DNA of 64,000 bases from Microbulbifer yueqingensis (GCF_900100355.1 NZ_FNFH01000004.1:1-64000), one strand, 5' to 3'. Positions 18,536-27,736 are shown, numbered from the stretch's first letter. Notes: a model not told the origin generated them from the sequence alone. Program-made: numbers and translations.

Positions 18536-19326
18536 GGGTGCTGCGCTCATTGTCGCCGCTGGTTTTCCTGCTGGCCCTCACGGCTGCGCAGGCCGAACCC
18601 CGCGCGGCAGACAGCCCCCAGCAGCGCATCCTCGACCAGGTGGCGTTCGACCAGCGTATTGGCCAGTCACTGCCCCCCTCGGCGGCCTTCCGCGACGCGC
18701 AGGGCAGGGTGGTCGAACTGGCGCGGCTCGCCGACGGGCGGCCACTACTGCTGGTACTGGCGTGGTTCGACTGCCCGCACCTGTGCCCGACGCTGCTGGA
18801 CCAGCTGGCGGCGGCCACCGCGGCACTGCCCTTTCCCGCTACCGACTACCGCGTTGCCGTGGTCAACATAGACCCGCGCGCCGGGGCCCCCAGCGGGGCC
18901 GCGCTGGCCCGCAGGCTGGCGCGCCGCCATGGCGAGCCGCTGTCAGGCTGGTACTTCCTGTCGGGCAGTGCCGGGGGGATCCGGGCACTGGCGGACGCGG
19001 TGGGCTTCCGCTATGTGTACGACGCCGAGCGGGACACTTATGCCCACCCGGCGGGGCTGGTGGTTGTCGCTCCCGGCGGCACGGTCAACAGCTACCTGCT
19101 GCGGCTGGACGCACTGGCGCCCGACCTGCGTCTGGCACTGGTGGATGCCGGCCGCGGGCGCCTCGGCAGCCCCGTGGACCAGCTGCTGTTGCGCTGCTAT
19201 CAATTCGATCCGCACAGCGGCCGCTACACCCTCGCGGTGACACGGCTGCTGCAGGTATTCGGCAGCCTGTTCGTGCTCGGCCTGGCGGCATACCTGCTCG
19301 GCCTGAAGCGCAGGAGGTCTCCATGA
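18532..19326 (+). CDS. Sco1/SenC-type copper chaperone
   Basis: Sco proteins deliver copper to, or reduce the cysteines of, the CuA site of cytochrome oxidase subunit II. The 264-residue product has a signal peptide (SPLVFLLALTAAQA), a thioredoxin-like fold with the CxxxC copper motif in WFDCPHLCPT, and a C-terminal membrane helix (LLQVFGSLFVLGLAAYLLG). That layout, secreted domain first and anchor last, is common in ACIII-linked Sco proteins. A distal histidine is normally found in Sco near a DPxxDT loop; here that region is changed and I see no obvious equivalent, which is worth noting. It overlaps both neighbours by four bases. Confidence 0.85.
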   Translation: MRVLRSLSPLVFLLALTAAQAEPRAADSPQQRILDQVAFDQRIGQSLPPSAAFRDAQGRVVELARLADGRPLLLVLAWFDCPHLCPTLLDQLAAATAALPFPATDYRVAVVNIDPRAGAPSGAALARRLARRHGEPLSGWYFLSGSAGGIRALADAVGFRYVYDAERDTYAHPAGLVVVAPGGTVNSYLLRLDALAPDLRLALVDAGRGRLGSPVDQLLLRCYQFDPHSGRYTLAVTRLLQVFGSLFVLGLAAYLLGLKRRRSP

Positions 19327-20312
19327 GTGAACCCGACCCGAAGCCGCCGGCGATCGAGGATCCCGATCTTGGCCTGCAGCTGATTCCCGACCAGGCCTCC
19401 GAGTACGCCGCCGCAGTGGATTACCTGTATTTTGCCCTGCTCGGCGTATCGGGACTGTTGCTGGCGCTGCTGTTCGGGCTGGTGGTGGTGTTCGCCGTGC
19501 GCTTCTGGCACGGGGTGAGGCGCGAGCGGGGCCCGGGGCTGGCGGAGAGCAGGGAGCGACGCCTGGAGATTGGCTTCGTGCTGCCGCTGACCCTCTCTTT
19601 CCTGGGGCTTTTCTACTGGGCCACGGAACTGTATGTGGACCTGTACACGCCGGCGGATCCGGATATCACCATCGACGTGGTGGCCAAGCAGTGGATGTGG
19701 AAAGTCCAGCACCCGGACGGCACCCGCGAGATCAATACCCTGCATGTACCGCAGGGCGAAGCGGTGGCGCTGCGCATCACCTCCCAGGATGTAATCCACA
19801 GCCTGTGGCTGCCGGCGTTCCGCCTGAAGCGCGACGCAGTACCCGGCATGTACACCAGTGCGCAATTCACGCCGACGCAGACCGGCACCTTCCGCCTCTT
19901 CTGTGCCGAGTACTGCGGCACCGATCACGCGCGCATGCGCGGCAAGGTAGTGGTGCTCAGCCGCGCCGACTACCAGCAATGGCTGGCCGGTGGCGCCGCC
20001 GGCGCCAGCCGCGCGCAGGAGGGCGGGCAACTGTTCCAGCGCCTCGGCTGCAGTGGCTGCCACAAGCCCGGCAGCAGTGAGCTGGCGCCAGCCCTGGAGG
20101 GCCTGATGGGCAGCACCACAGAGCTTGCCGACGGCAGCGAGGTTGTGGTCGACGAGGCCTATATCCGCGACTCGATCATCGAGCCGCAGAAGCAGCTGGT
20201 GGCGGGCTACCAGCCGATCATGCCGAGCTTTTCCGGACAGGTGTCGGAAGAGGAGATCATGCAGTTGATTTCCTACATCCAGTCACTCGGGAATGGGGGA
20301 AAGAATGACTAG
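19323..20312 (+). CDS. coxB: Cytochrome c oxidase subunit II with fused cytochrome c (caa3 type)
   Basis: The 329-residue product has two N-terminal membrane helices, a cupredoxin domain with the CuA motif [12 protein letters not shown] (Cys194, Cys198 and downstream His and Met), and a C-terminal cytochrome c domain with CSGCH beginning at Cys243. Subunit II with an attached cytochrome c defines caa3-type oxidases and can take electrons directly from a partner complex. I chose ATG 19323, which overlaps the sco stop; the longer frame back to 18507 lies antiparallel in phase to sco and is a shadow. A Met for heme ligation is likely in PIMPSF. Confidence 0.95.
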   Translation: MSEPDPKPPAIEDPDLGLQLIPDQASEYAAAVDYLYFALLGVSGLLLALLFGLVVVFAVRFWHGVRRERGPGLAESRERRLEIGFVLPLTLSFLGLFYWATELYVDLYTPADPDITIDVVAKQWMWKVQHPDGTREINTLHVPQGEAVALRITSQDVIHSLWLPAFRLKRDAVPGMYTSAQFTPTQTGTFRLFCAEYCGTDHARMRGKVVVLSRADYQQWLAGGAAGASRAQEGGQLFQRLGCSGCHKPGSSELAPALEGLMGSTTELADGSEVVVDEAYIRDSIIEPQKQLVAGYQPIMPSFSGQVSEEEIMQLISYIQSLGNGGKND

Positions 20313-21924
20313 TGTGGCTGAATCACCGACCGTTGCCGGCGAGGCATGTACAGACGATTACCTCAGCGGCGGCTGGAGTATCCGCTCGTGGCTGCTCACC
20401 GTCGACCACAAGCGCATCGCCTGGCTCTACGCCGTGTCGATTACCGTATTTTTCTTCTTCGGCAGCGCCGCCGCGCTGCTGATACGCCTTGAGCTGATCA
20501 CGCCCGCAGGAGACCTGTTCAGCGCGGAGGAGTACAACCGGCTGTTTTCCCTGCACGGCATAGTGATGGTCTGGTTCTTCCTGATCCCGTCCATTCCCGC
20601 CACCCTGGGTAATTTCCTCATTCCGCTGATGGTGGGTGCACGGGATATGGCATTCCCCAAGCTCAACCTGCTGTCCTGGTACATCTACTCCCTTGGTGGG
20701 CTGTTTACCCTTGCCGCGGTGATCGCCGGCGGCGTCGATACCGGCTGGACCTTCTACACGCCCTATTCAACGCTGTTCTCCAACTCGGCAGTGCTGGCGG
20801 CGGCGGTGGGCATATTTATTGTCGGTTTCTCGTCGATCCTCACCGGGCTTAATTTTGTTGTCACCGTACACACCATGCGTGCGCCGGGCCTGACCTGGAT
20901 GCGGCTGCCGTTGTTCGTCTGGGCCAATTACGCCACGGCGCTGATCATGATCCTGGCCACCCCCGTGCTGGCGACCCTGTTACTGCTGGTGGGCCTGGAA
21001 CGCGGGCTCGGCATCGGCATTTTTGACCCCGCGCTGGGCGGCGACCCGCTGCTGTTCCAGCACCTGTTCTGGTTTTATTCCCATCCGGCGGTGTACATCA
21101 TGATCCTGCCGGCGATGGGTGTGATATCGGAAATCATCTCCTGCTTCTCGCGTAACCCGGTGTTCGGATATACCGGCATGGTCATTTCCATCATGGCGAT
21201 CACGCTGTTCGGCTTCGTGGTCTGGGGACACCATATGTTCGTGTCGGGCCAGAGCATGTATGCCGGCATTCTCTTTTCCTTTTTCAGCTTCCTGGTCGCG
21301 GTGCCCTCGGCGATCAAGACGCTGAACTGGACCGCAACGCTGTTCCGCGGCCGCATCTCGTTCACGGCGCCGATGATCTACGCCCTGTCCTTCCTGGAGC
21401 TGTTCACGGTGGGAGGGCTCACCGGCATCTTCCTCGCCGCGCTGGCGCTGGATGTCCATGTGCACGATTCCTATTTTGTAACCGCACATTTCCACTACAT
21501 CATGGTCGGCGGCGCCGTCACCGCCTATATGGGCGGGCTGCATTTCTGGTGGCCGAAACTGACCGGGCGCATGTTTTCACGCGCCTGGGCGAGTACCGCC
21601 GCGGTGGCACTGCTGATCGGCCTCAACCTGACCTTTTATCCGCAGTTCCTGCTGGGCTACGCGGGTATGCCGCGGCGTTACCATTCGTATCCGGACGATT
21701 TTGCGATCCTGCATGTCCTGTCCAGCCTGGGGGCGGGCGTGCTGGCAATCGGTTACCTGCTGCCGCTCATATACCTGTCCTGGTCCCTGCGCCGGGGCGA
21801 ACCGGCGCCACCGAACCCCTGGGATGCGCGGGGCCTCGAGTGGCAGACCATGTCGCCACCGCCCGTGCACAACTTCAAGGAGACGCCGGTTGTCACCGGG
21901 GGGCCCTATGAATACAGAGAGTAA
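20305..21924 (+). CDS. coxA: Cytochrome c oxidase subunit I, heme-copper type A2
   Basis: Subunit I holds heme a, heme a3 and CuB and pumps protons while reducing oxygen. The 539-residue product has about 12 helices, heme and copper histidines in [18 protein letters not shown] and [14 protein letters not shown], and the cross-linked-tyrosine region HPAVYI. The usual FGHPEVYI is FYSHPAVYI here, so the D-channel glutamate is missing and the Tyr-Ser pair typical of type A2 oxidases is present, as in other ACIII-linked caa3 enzymes. ATG 20305 overlaps the coxB stop (ATGACTAG) with GGGGGA four bases upstream; an ATG at 20293 is possible. Confidence 0.96.
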   Translation: MTSVAESPTVAGEACTDDYLSGGWSIRSWLLTVDHKRIAWLYAVSITVFFFFGSAAALLIRLELITPAGDLFSAEEYNRLFSLHGIVMVWFFLIPSIPATLGNFLIPLMVGARDMAFPKLNLLSWYIYSLGGLFTLAAVIAGGVDTGWTFYTPYSTLFSNSAVLAAAVGIFIVGFSSILTGLNFVVTVHTMRAPGLTWMRLPLFVWANYATALIMILATPVLATLLLLVGLERGLGIGIFDPALGGDPLLFQHLFWFYSHPAVYIMILPAMGVISEIISCFSRNPVFGYTGMVISIMAITLFGFVVWGHHMFVSGQSMYAGILFSFFSFLVAVPSAIKTLNWTATLFRGRISFTAPMIYALSFLELFTVGGLTGIFLAALALDVHVHDSYFVTAHFHYIMVGGAVTAYMGGLHFWWPKLTGRMFSRAWASTAAVALLIGLNLTFYPQFLLGYAGMPRRYHSYPDDFAILHVLSSLGAGVLAIGYLLPLIYLSWSLRRGEPAPPNPWDARGLEWQTMSPPPVHNFKETPVVTGGPYEYRE

Positions 21925-22570
21925 TATCCCGGACCCTACGCCCCCCGCCGATCACTTCGACGATATCGAGCAGCAGCAACACGCAGGACTGCTGGGCATG
22001 TGGGTGTTCCTGTTGACCGAGGTACTGCTGTTCGGCGGCCTGCTCGCAGCATTTGTAATTTGCCGCCTCAGGTATGCAGACGCCTTTGCGGGGGCGGCGG
22101 AGCACCTGGACCTTGTACTGGCTGCGGTTAACACCGCACTGCTCTTCACCAGCGGACTGACCATGGTGCTGGCCGAACTTGCCGCCGGCGCGCGGCGACG
22201 CGGACCCACCATCTGGTGGTTGCTGGCCACCGCCGCGCTCGGGACGGCGTTCCTGGTGCTCAAGGGCGTCGAGTGGTACGGCGAATACAAAGAGCAACTG
22301 ATGCCGGTTCTGGGCCTGCCGTTTGTCTACCCGGGTGAAGAGCCCCAGCTGGCCGAGCTTTTCTTCAACCTGTATTTCGTGGCCACCGGCCTGCACGCCG
22401 CCCATATGCTGATCGGGCTCGGCGTGCTGGCTGTGATGCTGGTACTGGTAAGGGGATGGCGCCGGCCCGACCGGCTTGATCGCCAGTTGCGAATTGCCGG
22501 CCTCTACTGGGCGTTTATCGACGTGGTCTGGATCTTTATTTTCACCTGTTTTTATCTACTGCGAGCCTGA
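21908..22570 (+). CDS. coxC: Cytochrome c oxidase subunit III
   Basis: The 220-residue product is a five-helix subunit [39 protein letters not shown], a third and fourth helix, and [18 protein letters not shown] followed by [17 protein letters not shown]. The WRFxDxxW-like end ([11 protein letters not shown]) is family-typical. Its ATG at 21908 lies 17 bases inside coxA. Longer frames into coxA are shadows. Confidence 0.93.
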   Translation: MNTESNIPDPTPPADHFDDIEQQQHAGLLGMWVFLLTEVLLFGGLLAAFVICRLRYADAFAGAAEHLDLVLAAVNTALLFTSGLTMVLAELAAGARRRGPTIWWLLATAALGTAFLVLKGVEWYGEYKEQLMPVLGLPFVYPGEEPQLAELFFNLYFVATGLHAAHMLIGLGVLAVMLVLVRGWRRPDRLDRQLRIAGLYWAFIDVVWIFIFTCFYLLRA

Positions 22571-22571
22571 C

Positions 22572-22832
22572 GTGAACTATCGCTCTGCAATTCTTTGCTG
22601 GCTGGCCCTGCTGGCGCTGCTCGCAGCCACCCTGGCGGCAGCCATGCTCGGTAATACCGCGTTGCGCTATACCCTGCACCTGTCGTGCGCAGTGGCGATG
22701 GCGGCGCTGGTGATGATCGTTTTCATGCGCCTTCGCTCTGCGGGCCAGATGCTGCGCCTTGTGGCCGTGGCCGGCCTGCTGTGGATTGCGCTGTTGATAA
22801 TGCTGTCCATGGCGGATGTGCTGACGCGCTGA
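22572..22832 (+). CDS. coxD: Cytochrome oxidase subunit IV-like small membrane protein
   Basis: This 86-residue protein has three hydrophobic helices and the layout of the subunit IV/CtaF family that ends many caa3 operons. It starts at GTG 22572, one base after the coxC stop. It stabilises the oxidase in known systems and carries no cofactor. It is the last gene of the twelve-gene run; the next gene is convergent. Family assignment rests on size, helices and place in the operon. Confidence 0.75.
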   Translation: MNYRSAILCWLALLALLAATLAAAMLGNTALRYTLHLSCAVAMAALVMIVFMRLRSAGQMLRLVAVAGLLWIALLIMLSMADVLTR

Positions 22833-22848
22833 ATATCCGGCGCCGGTG

Positions 22849-23370
22849 CTAGGCGTCAGGGAAAAAATCTTCTTTCACCCTGCGCCATTCTGCCAGGGCG
22901 GCAGGCGTGTGCAGGCATACCGTAAGCTGCTGGAATTCTCCCGCCCGTTTGGTCAGCACTTCAAGTGCCTGGTGCGCCGCAATACTGTGAGGAAAGCGAT
23001 TGGTACCGGCGCCCAGCGCGGGAAACAGCAGCGTACCGATCCCCTTGCTGCGCGCCAGGTCGAGTACGCTCTGGTAGCACCGGCGCAGCTGCACCAATGC
23101 CTCAGCGCCCCACTGGTCGCCGCTGCTCCACTGGGGGGTTACCGTGTGCAACAGATATTCCGCCGGCAGGTTGTATGCCCGGGTGATCCGCGCCTCGCCA
23201 ATACCGCACTCTGGCAGATTTTTACAGTCCGCGGCCAGTTGCGGGCCGCCAAGCTCATAGATCTGCGCCGAGAGCCCGCGGCCGCGCACCAGGTGCTTGT
23301 GCGCCGGACATACCAGTCCACCGGCACGCAATGTCAGGATATTTCCGCAAGTCAGCCTTAACGGTTCCAA
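22849..23370 (-). CDS. Macrodomain-like protein (divergent)
   Basis: The 173-residue protein has a macrodomain-like plan: an N-terminal GNILTLRAGGLVCPAH strand and loop, GRGLSAQIYELGG, a YLLHTVTP strand and the C-terminal GIGTLLFPALGAGTNRFP phosphate-binding loop. Macrodomains bind ADP-ribose and can remove it from proteins or nucleic acids. The usual asparagine of the first loop (NAAN) is replaced by PAH, and the fold is otherwise recognisable, so ligand choice may differ. It is convergent with the coxD end and divergent from the diguanylate cyclase. No operon partner is evident. Confidence 0.75.
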   Translation of the reverse strand: MEPLRLTCGNILTLRAGGLVCPAHKHLVRGRGLSAQIYELGGPQLAADCKNLPECGIGEARITRAYNLPAEYLLHTVTPQWSSGDQWGAEALVQLRRCYQSVLDLARSKGIGTLLFPALGAGTNRFPHSIAAHQALEVLTKRAGEFQQLTVCLHTPAALAEWRRVKEDFFPDA

Positions 23371-23598
23371 GAGTCCGGGACTCCCTGTTCAATTTTCCCT
23401 AAAACTATAGCCATCGCTTTGGCACCACAACAATTCGCAATATACTTGGCGGCTGTTTTAAATATTTCAAATAGCGCGCCACTCGTCCCGGCAGTTTTGG
23501 TGATACAGGGCGCACGGAAAGCGTTAACCATTCGACACCCGGGTTCTGCCGGGGTCGCGGACCGATGGAGTAGCTGGTCCGTCTTCCAGGAACTACCA

Positions 23599-24663
23599 AT
23601 GGGCTCAGGGCACCAGTTCAGCAGCGCGCAAAATCCGAGCATCAGGGCGGCCGAACTGGACCTGCGCCGCCGGGTCCAGGCCTCGGGATATATGTTGATA
23701 TTCTCGCTGGCCATTACTGCAGCCATGGCAGTGCTGGCACTGACCGACGGCGCGATATGGCAGGCCCTGACCCTGTCCGGGGTTACCGTCCTGATCCTCG
23801 TTACCTATATCGGCATCAACCTGCTGGGACCGAGCAGCAAGACCCCGGCGGCTGTGACTTGCCTGCTGCTGATCCTCTACTTCTACCTTCTGCTCTCCGG
23901 GGGTGTGAACAATACCGGCCTGATGTGGGCCGTCATGCTGGTGCCGGGGTTCATCAACCTGTTCGGCTACCGTAACGGCACTCTCATACTGATGGCGGTG
24001 GGTGCCGCCACTGCCCTGGCACTCTTCTACCCCGACTTCCCGGGCCTGAAGGCCGAATACGACCTGGCCTATCGCGCGCGCTTCGTCGCGGTATTCGGCG
24101 CGTTGACCGCGCTCACGGCACTGCTCGACAGCAGTCGTGACGAGGCACAGAAACTGCTCAATACACTGACCGTTGAACTCGAAAACCACGCCAGCACTGA
24201 CGCCCTGACCGGGCTCGCAAACCGGCGTGAGGCCTACCGCGCGCTACAGGAGCTGGAGCGCGCCGGACTCGGCTACACAGTGCTGGTTGGCGACCTGGAC
24301 CATTTCAAGTCGCTCAATGACACGCGCGGCCATAATTTTGGCGACCGCGTGTTGAAGGATGTGGGCAAGGTGCTGCGCCGCAATACGCGCTCGGGGGACC
24401 TGGTGGCCCGCTGGGGTGGCGAGGAGTTCCTTGTCCTGCTGCCAAATACCGACGCGGCGGGGGGAGCAGTACTCGCCGAGAAACTGAGGGAGCGTGTGGA
24501 ACGGCTCGGCCAGAATTACGATCCACCGGCGCGCCTCTCCATCAGTTTCGGTGTGGCCGGAGCCGGGGACGACGACCGCACCCAGTCCGAGCTGCTGGCC
24601 GAAGCTGACGCACGCATGTATCGCGCCAAGCACTCAGGCCGTAACCGGGTGGTTACGGCCTGA
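23599..24663 (+). CDS. Membrane-bound diguanylate cyclase (GGDEF)
   Basis: This 354-residue protein makes cyclic di-GMP. It has an N-terminal sensor of about six membrane helices (residues 30-190), a short coiled linker and a C-terminal GGDEF domain (about 195-350). The active motif is WGGEEF, and RSGD exactly five residues before it is the product-inhibition I-site. A KSLNDTRGHNFGD substrate loop is complete, so the enzyme should be active. The start at ATG 23599 has AGGAAC upstream; 60 upstream codons are rejected as untranslated. The helical sensor resembles MASE-type domains but I cannot name a ligand. Confidence 0.92.
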   Translation: MGSGHQFSSAQNPSIRAAELDLRRRVQASGYMLIFSLAITAAMAVLALTDGAIWQALTLSGVTVLILVTYIGINLLGPSSKTPAAVTCLLLILYFYLLLSGGVNNTGLMWAVMLVPGFINLFGYRNGTLILMAVGAATALALFYPDFPGLKAEYDLAYRARFVAVFGALTALTALLDSSRDEAQKLLNTLTVELENHASTDALTGLANRREAYRALQELERAGLGYTVLVGDLDHFKSLNDTRGHNFGDRVLKDVGKVLRRNTRSGDLVARWGGEEFLVLLPNTDAAGGAVLAEKLRERVERLGQNYDPPARLSISFGVAGAGDDDRTQSELLAEADARMYRAKHSGRNRVVTA

Positions 24664-24682
24664 GTTCCAGCGTCCGTGCGAA

Positions 24683-25468
24683 TCAATACATGGTGAAGTT
24701 CCAGCGGACACCGAGCTCCACAATCAGGCTCTCGGTCTCGATGTCGAATTCAGCCGGCAGCAACCGGGAATCGACTTCGGCATCATTAGCCTCGCGCCAC
24801 CGCAGGCCGCCGAAGAATGTCAGCTCATCGCTGCACAGGTAGTTGAGGCCCGCCATGACCTGCCACGCGAACACGCTGTCGTCGTCATCGACAATGCGTA
24901 CATCGGAAGGCTTGTAGTCCACGTCCACCCAGGCGTTGCCAATACCCGCACCGACATATGGCTGCCACTGGGTACCGGTATCGAAATCGTAATAGGCGTT
25001 GAAAAAGAGATAGTCGGCGCTGATATCCCCTTGACCACCATCAACTATCTCGCCCACAGTAAAGCCAAGCGGCGTCAACACCCCGCTCAGCAATACAGCG
25101 GCATCGACGCCGTCGATATTGAGACCGTCGACGCGCACATTCTTGTGGCCCTCCACATCGTGCTCGGCCCAGGCGTACTCTGCCTCGAAACGCCAGTCTT
25201 CCATGCGCCAGCCCAGAGCCAGCTGGACACCCCAGCTGTTATCAACATCGGTGTCCCACTGCAGGCGGGTACCGGCAGGAATGACTACACCGGCTGGAAT
25301 AACAACACCCTCACCGGTGACAAAGTTACTGTTGAAGCGTCCGTCTGTATCGACATCATCCATGTCGTTCCAGCTGGCAGAGCCGCTTATATAGAAGTTT
25401 TCCGCATGGGCGGAAACAGAGGCCATGGCTGCCATTGCAGCCGCGATCATGAGTTTGCTGCTGAACAT
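24683..25468 (-). CDS. Outer-membrane beta-barrel protein
   Basis: This 261-residue protein has a signal peptide (LMIAAAMAAMASVSAHA) and alternating aromatic beta strands such as FYISGSASW, WGVQLALGWRMEDWRFEAEYAW and YLFFNAYYDF, ending WNFTMY, with a YVGAGIGNAWVDVDY strand. This is the layout of small OmpW/OmpA-barrel-like porin proteins with eight strands. The start is ATG 25468 with AGGAT upstream. A truncated paralogue lies about 280 bases further left on the same strand (25753-25998). Function is not known; salt or osmotic adaptation is only a guess. Confidence 0.8.
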   Translation of the reverse strand: MFSSKLMIAAAMAAMASVSAHAENFYISGSASWNDMDDVDTDGRFNSNFVTGEGVVIPAGVVIPAGTRLQWDTDVDNSWGVQLALGWRMEDWRFEAEYAWAEHDVEGHKNVRVDGLNIDGVDAAVLLSGVLTPLGFTVGEIVDGGQGDISADYLFFNAYYDFDTGTQWQPYVGAGIGNAWVDVDYKPSDVRIVDDDDSVFAWQVMAGLNYLCSDELTFFGGLRWREANDAEVDSRLLPAEFDIETESLIVELGVRWNFTMY

Positions 25469-25752
25469 GATTACATCCTGTAATTGACCATTCGCAGGGG
25501 TATTTACGCAGTGAGGCTTACTGCGGACCTCCACCCGCGCTTACTTCCGTGTAAATGCGCGAAATTTTTTCCCGATAGATGGCCCGATACGCCGGACGAT
25601 GCTTTAGGGAGGAAACTTTTTACACGCATCATGAATAACGATAGATCTCTCAGCCGCTTTTCCTCCAGTCGTTGAATATAATTTTTCAGGATTCATTCCG
25701 CGCCAGTTAGCCCCCGTTTGCCGGGGCCCGGTGCGGGACGGAGATATGCACA

Positions 25753-25998
25753 TCAGAACTGCCAGCGCGTCGCGATCTCTGCCAGCAGGCTGTCCGCCGC
25801 CAGCTCGAATTCTGCCGGGAAGAGGCTGGCAGCCACTTGCATATCGTCTGTCTGTCGCCAGCGGAGGCCGCTGTATATTTCCAGCTGCGCAGTGAGCGCC
25901 AGGTTGACGCCACCCCTCAGTTGGTAGGCGAGCACGCTGCCTTCTTCATCCATAATGGTTACACCCGAGGGGCTGAAAACGACGTCCACACGCGCATT
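25753..25998 (-). pseudogene. 5'-truncated copy of the beta-barrel gene
   Basis: The translation begins NARVDVVFSPSGVTIMDEEG and ends in LRWRQ, PAEFEL and ATRWQF. These match the last quarter of the neighbouring intact barrel protein (NAWVDVDYKPSD, GLRWRE, LLPAEFDI, LGVRWNF). Similarity starts abruptly at Asn and no signal peptide or barrel start is present. The junction lies only about 10 bases after the stop codon of the VIT1-family gene. This is a gene remnant left by a deletion or insertion that removed its 5' three quarters; the long frame to 26073 just reads into the VIT1 gene. Confidence 0.75.
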
Positions 25999-26005
25999 GC
26001 TGCAT

Positions 26006-26761
26006 TCAGCTGACCGGCACCAGGCCCCGCAACAGAAAGCCCACCAGGAAAGCGAGCATCGCCGCACTGCCACCCAGCAGCAGCGTCCTGGCGCCGGCCC
26101 GCAGCAGAGGATTGCCGTTCACCCAGCCCTTGCAGAGACCAATGGCAAAAAAGGTAACCGCGGCCAGGGCACAGCTCAGGTAGAACTTCGCGTCCACCGG
26201 CCCCGCCTGCAGCAGGTAGGGCAGTAGCGGAAAGGCCCCGATCAGGACAAAGGCCAGAAACGTGACCAGTCCGGAGACTACCGGCTTGGCCGGTACGGAA
26301 CTGATACCGTACTCCTCGGCGAGCATGGTATCGACCCACAGGCGCCGGTCACTACAGATGGTCGCCACCACCTCTTCGAGCGTATCGTCGCTAAACCCCT
26401 TTGCGGCGAAAATCTGGCGGATCTCCTCCCGCTCGCCCTCTGGCACCAGGTCGATGTGCCGTTCTTCGGTGCGGCGGGCGGCACGGGCATGCTCCAGCTG
26501 TGTATGCACTGACTCGTAATTACTGACCGCCATACTGAAGCCATCGGCCAACAGGTTGGAAAAACCCATGATGATTACCACCACCGACGGGAAGCCAGCG
26601 CCAAAGGCACCGGAGACGATGGCAAAGGTGGTGACACAGCCATCGATGGCCCCCAGCACGAAATCCGCGAGCTTGGGGGGACGCGGCTTCTGCTGTAGCC
26701 GGCGCGCGATATTTTCTGGCCGATGTTGGTGGCGCAGGGCTTCCCTGCCCTGATTTTCCAT
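26006..26761 (-). CDS. VIT1/CCC1-family membrane transporter
   Basis: The 251-residue protein has the VIT1/CCC1 pattern: first helix with DFVLGAIDGCVTTFAIVSGA, then the SNLLADGFSMAVSNY segment, a cytoplasmic charged domain (about 95-140), and three more helices ending in LGGSAAMLAFLVGFLLRGL. Family members export Fe2+ or Mn2+ from the cytosol or move them into vacuoles in yeast and plants; bacterial members are proposed metal-efflux carriers. The start at 26761 is the only one keeping the first helix in place. It sits just before ectD on the same strand, 48 bases apart, but no shared function is clear. Confidence 0.85.
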   Translation of the reverse strand: MENQGREALRHQHRPENIARRLQQKPRPPKLADFVLGAIDGCVTTFAIVSGAFGAGFPSVVVIIMGFSNLLADGFSMAVSNYESVHTQLEHARAARRTEERHIDLVPEGEREEIRQIFAAKGFSDDTLEEVVATICSDRRLWVDTMLAEEYGISSVPAKPVVSGLVTFLAFVLIGAFPLLPYLLQAGPVDAKFYLSCALAAVTFFAIGLCKGWVNGNPLLRAGARTLLLGGSAAMLAFLVGFLLRGLVPVS

Positions 26762-26809
26762 CTCTTGCTCCCTGCGAGTGTTTGGCCGGCTTGCCGCCCT
26801 TACCGCAGT

Positions 26810-27736
26810 TTAGACCGCCTCTTTCCAGTCACACGGACTGGCAGAGTCCATAGCCACCGAGACCGGTGCTGTGTCGCGGCTGCTGAGGAAATCCGGGCGC
26901 GGTTTCTGGCCGCCGAATGGCGCCACCGGGCGATTGTGCACGCTGTTATAGACACACATAGCCACCTGGCGGGGCTCGTTGGAGATATTGTCAGGGGAGC
27001 CATGCAGCAGGTTGCATTCGTGTATCACGAGCGTACCCGGCGCTCCGGTAATGGCGTGAATCTCCCGCTCGTTCAGGATGTCGTGCATGGTATCGGGCTC
27101 TGGTACGCCCAGTTTCTGCTCGCGCAGCGACGTCCTGTAATTGTCGGCTCCGGTACGGCCGCGGCAGGAGACATACAGGTGATGTGAACCGGGAATCACA
27201 TAGAGCGGGCCGTTGCGCTCGTGGTTTTCCGTCAGCATGAGCCAGGCGGTAAGCGCGCGCATACGCGGCAAGCCGTCCTCAACGTGCCAGGTCTCAAAAT
27301 CGGAATGCCACGCGAAGGACTTGCCGGTGAAGGCGGGCTTGTTGTTCACCCGCGACTGCATCATATAGACATCGGAGCCGAGCAGCTGACGCACGATCGG
27401 CAGCACGCGCGGATGGCGGAATAGGTTGGCCACCGTGGTGCTGAATCGGCAGGGGTTGAAGATTGTTCGCAGTTCGTTGCTCTGTGGCTCGCGCACCAGC
27501 TCCTGGCGGCCCGCCAGTTCAGTGCGCATAACTTCCACCTCGGTGCGGATCGGCTCCACCATTTCCGGCAAAAAGTCCGGGAAAACCAGGTAGCCGTTTT
27601 CCTCGTAGTGGCGCAGATCCTCCTGATCCAGCGGGTCTAAGCCATGCGGCAGCTCGCGGTGGTAAACGACCGGGTCTTGTCTGGGGATGATTTGTTCCCT
27701 GCCCCCGACTCGGGAAGGGTACAGATCATCATTCAT
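26810..27736 (-). CDS. ectD: Ectoine hydroxylase EctD
   Basis: EctD is a 2-oxoglutarate- and Fe(II)-dependent dioxygenase that makes 5-hydroxyectoine from the compatible solute ectoine. The 308-residue product has the family signature FAWHSDFETWHVEDG, with iron ligands His144 and Asp146 and third ligand His245 (HECNLLHGSPDN). It also has SHHLYVSCRG. The start ATG has a strong AGGAGG upstream. Length matches known EctD enzymes. No ectABC genes are in the window, so either they lie elsewhere or imported ectoine is used. Confidence 0.93.
   Translation of the reverse strand: MNDDLYPSRVGGREQIIPRQDPVVYHRELPHGLDPLDQEDLRHYEENGYLVFPDFLPEMVEPIRTEVEVMRTELAGRQELVREPQSNELRTIFNPCRFSTTVANLFRHPRVLPIVRQLLGSDVYMMQSRVNNKPAFTGKSFAWHSDFETWHVEDGLPRMRALTAWLMLTENHERNGPLYVIPGSHHLYVSCRGRTGADNYRTSLREQKLGVPEPDTMHDILNEREIHAITGAPGTLVIHECNLLHGSPDNISNEPRQVAMCVYNSVHNRPVAPFGGQKPRPDFLSSRDTAPVSVAMDSASPCDWKEAV

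Noticed and set aside
18507-19322. Upstream extension of coxB by 272 codons
   Set aside because: It overlaps the whole Sco gene in another phase, is Arg/Gly/Pro-rich, and subunit II has its natural start at 19323.
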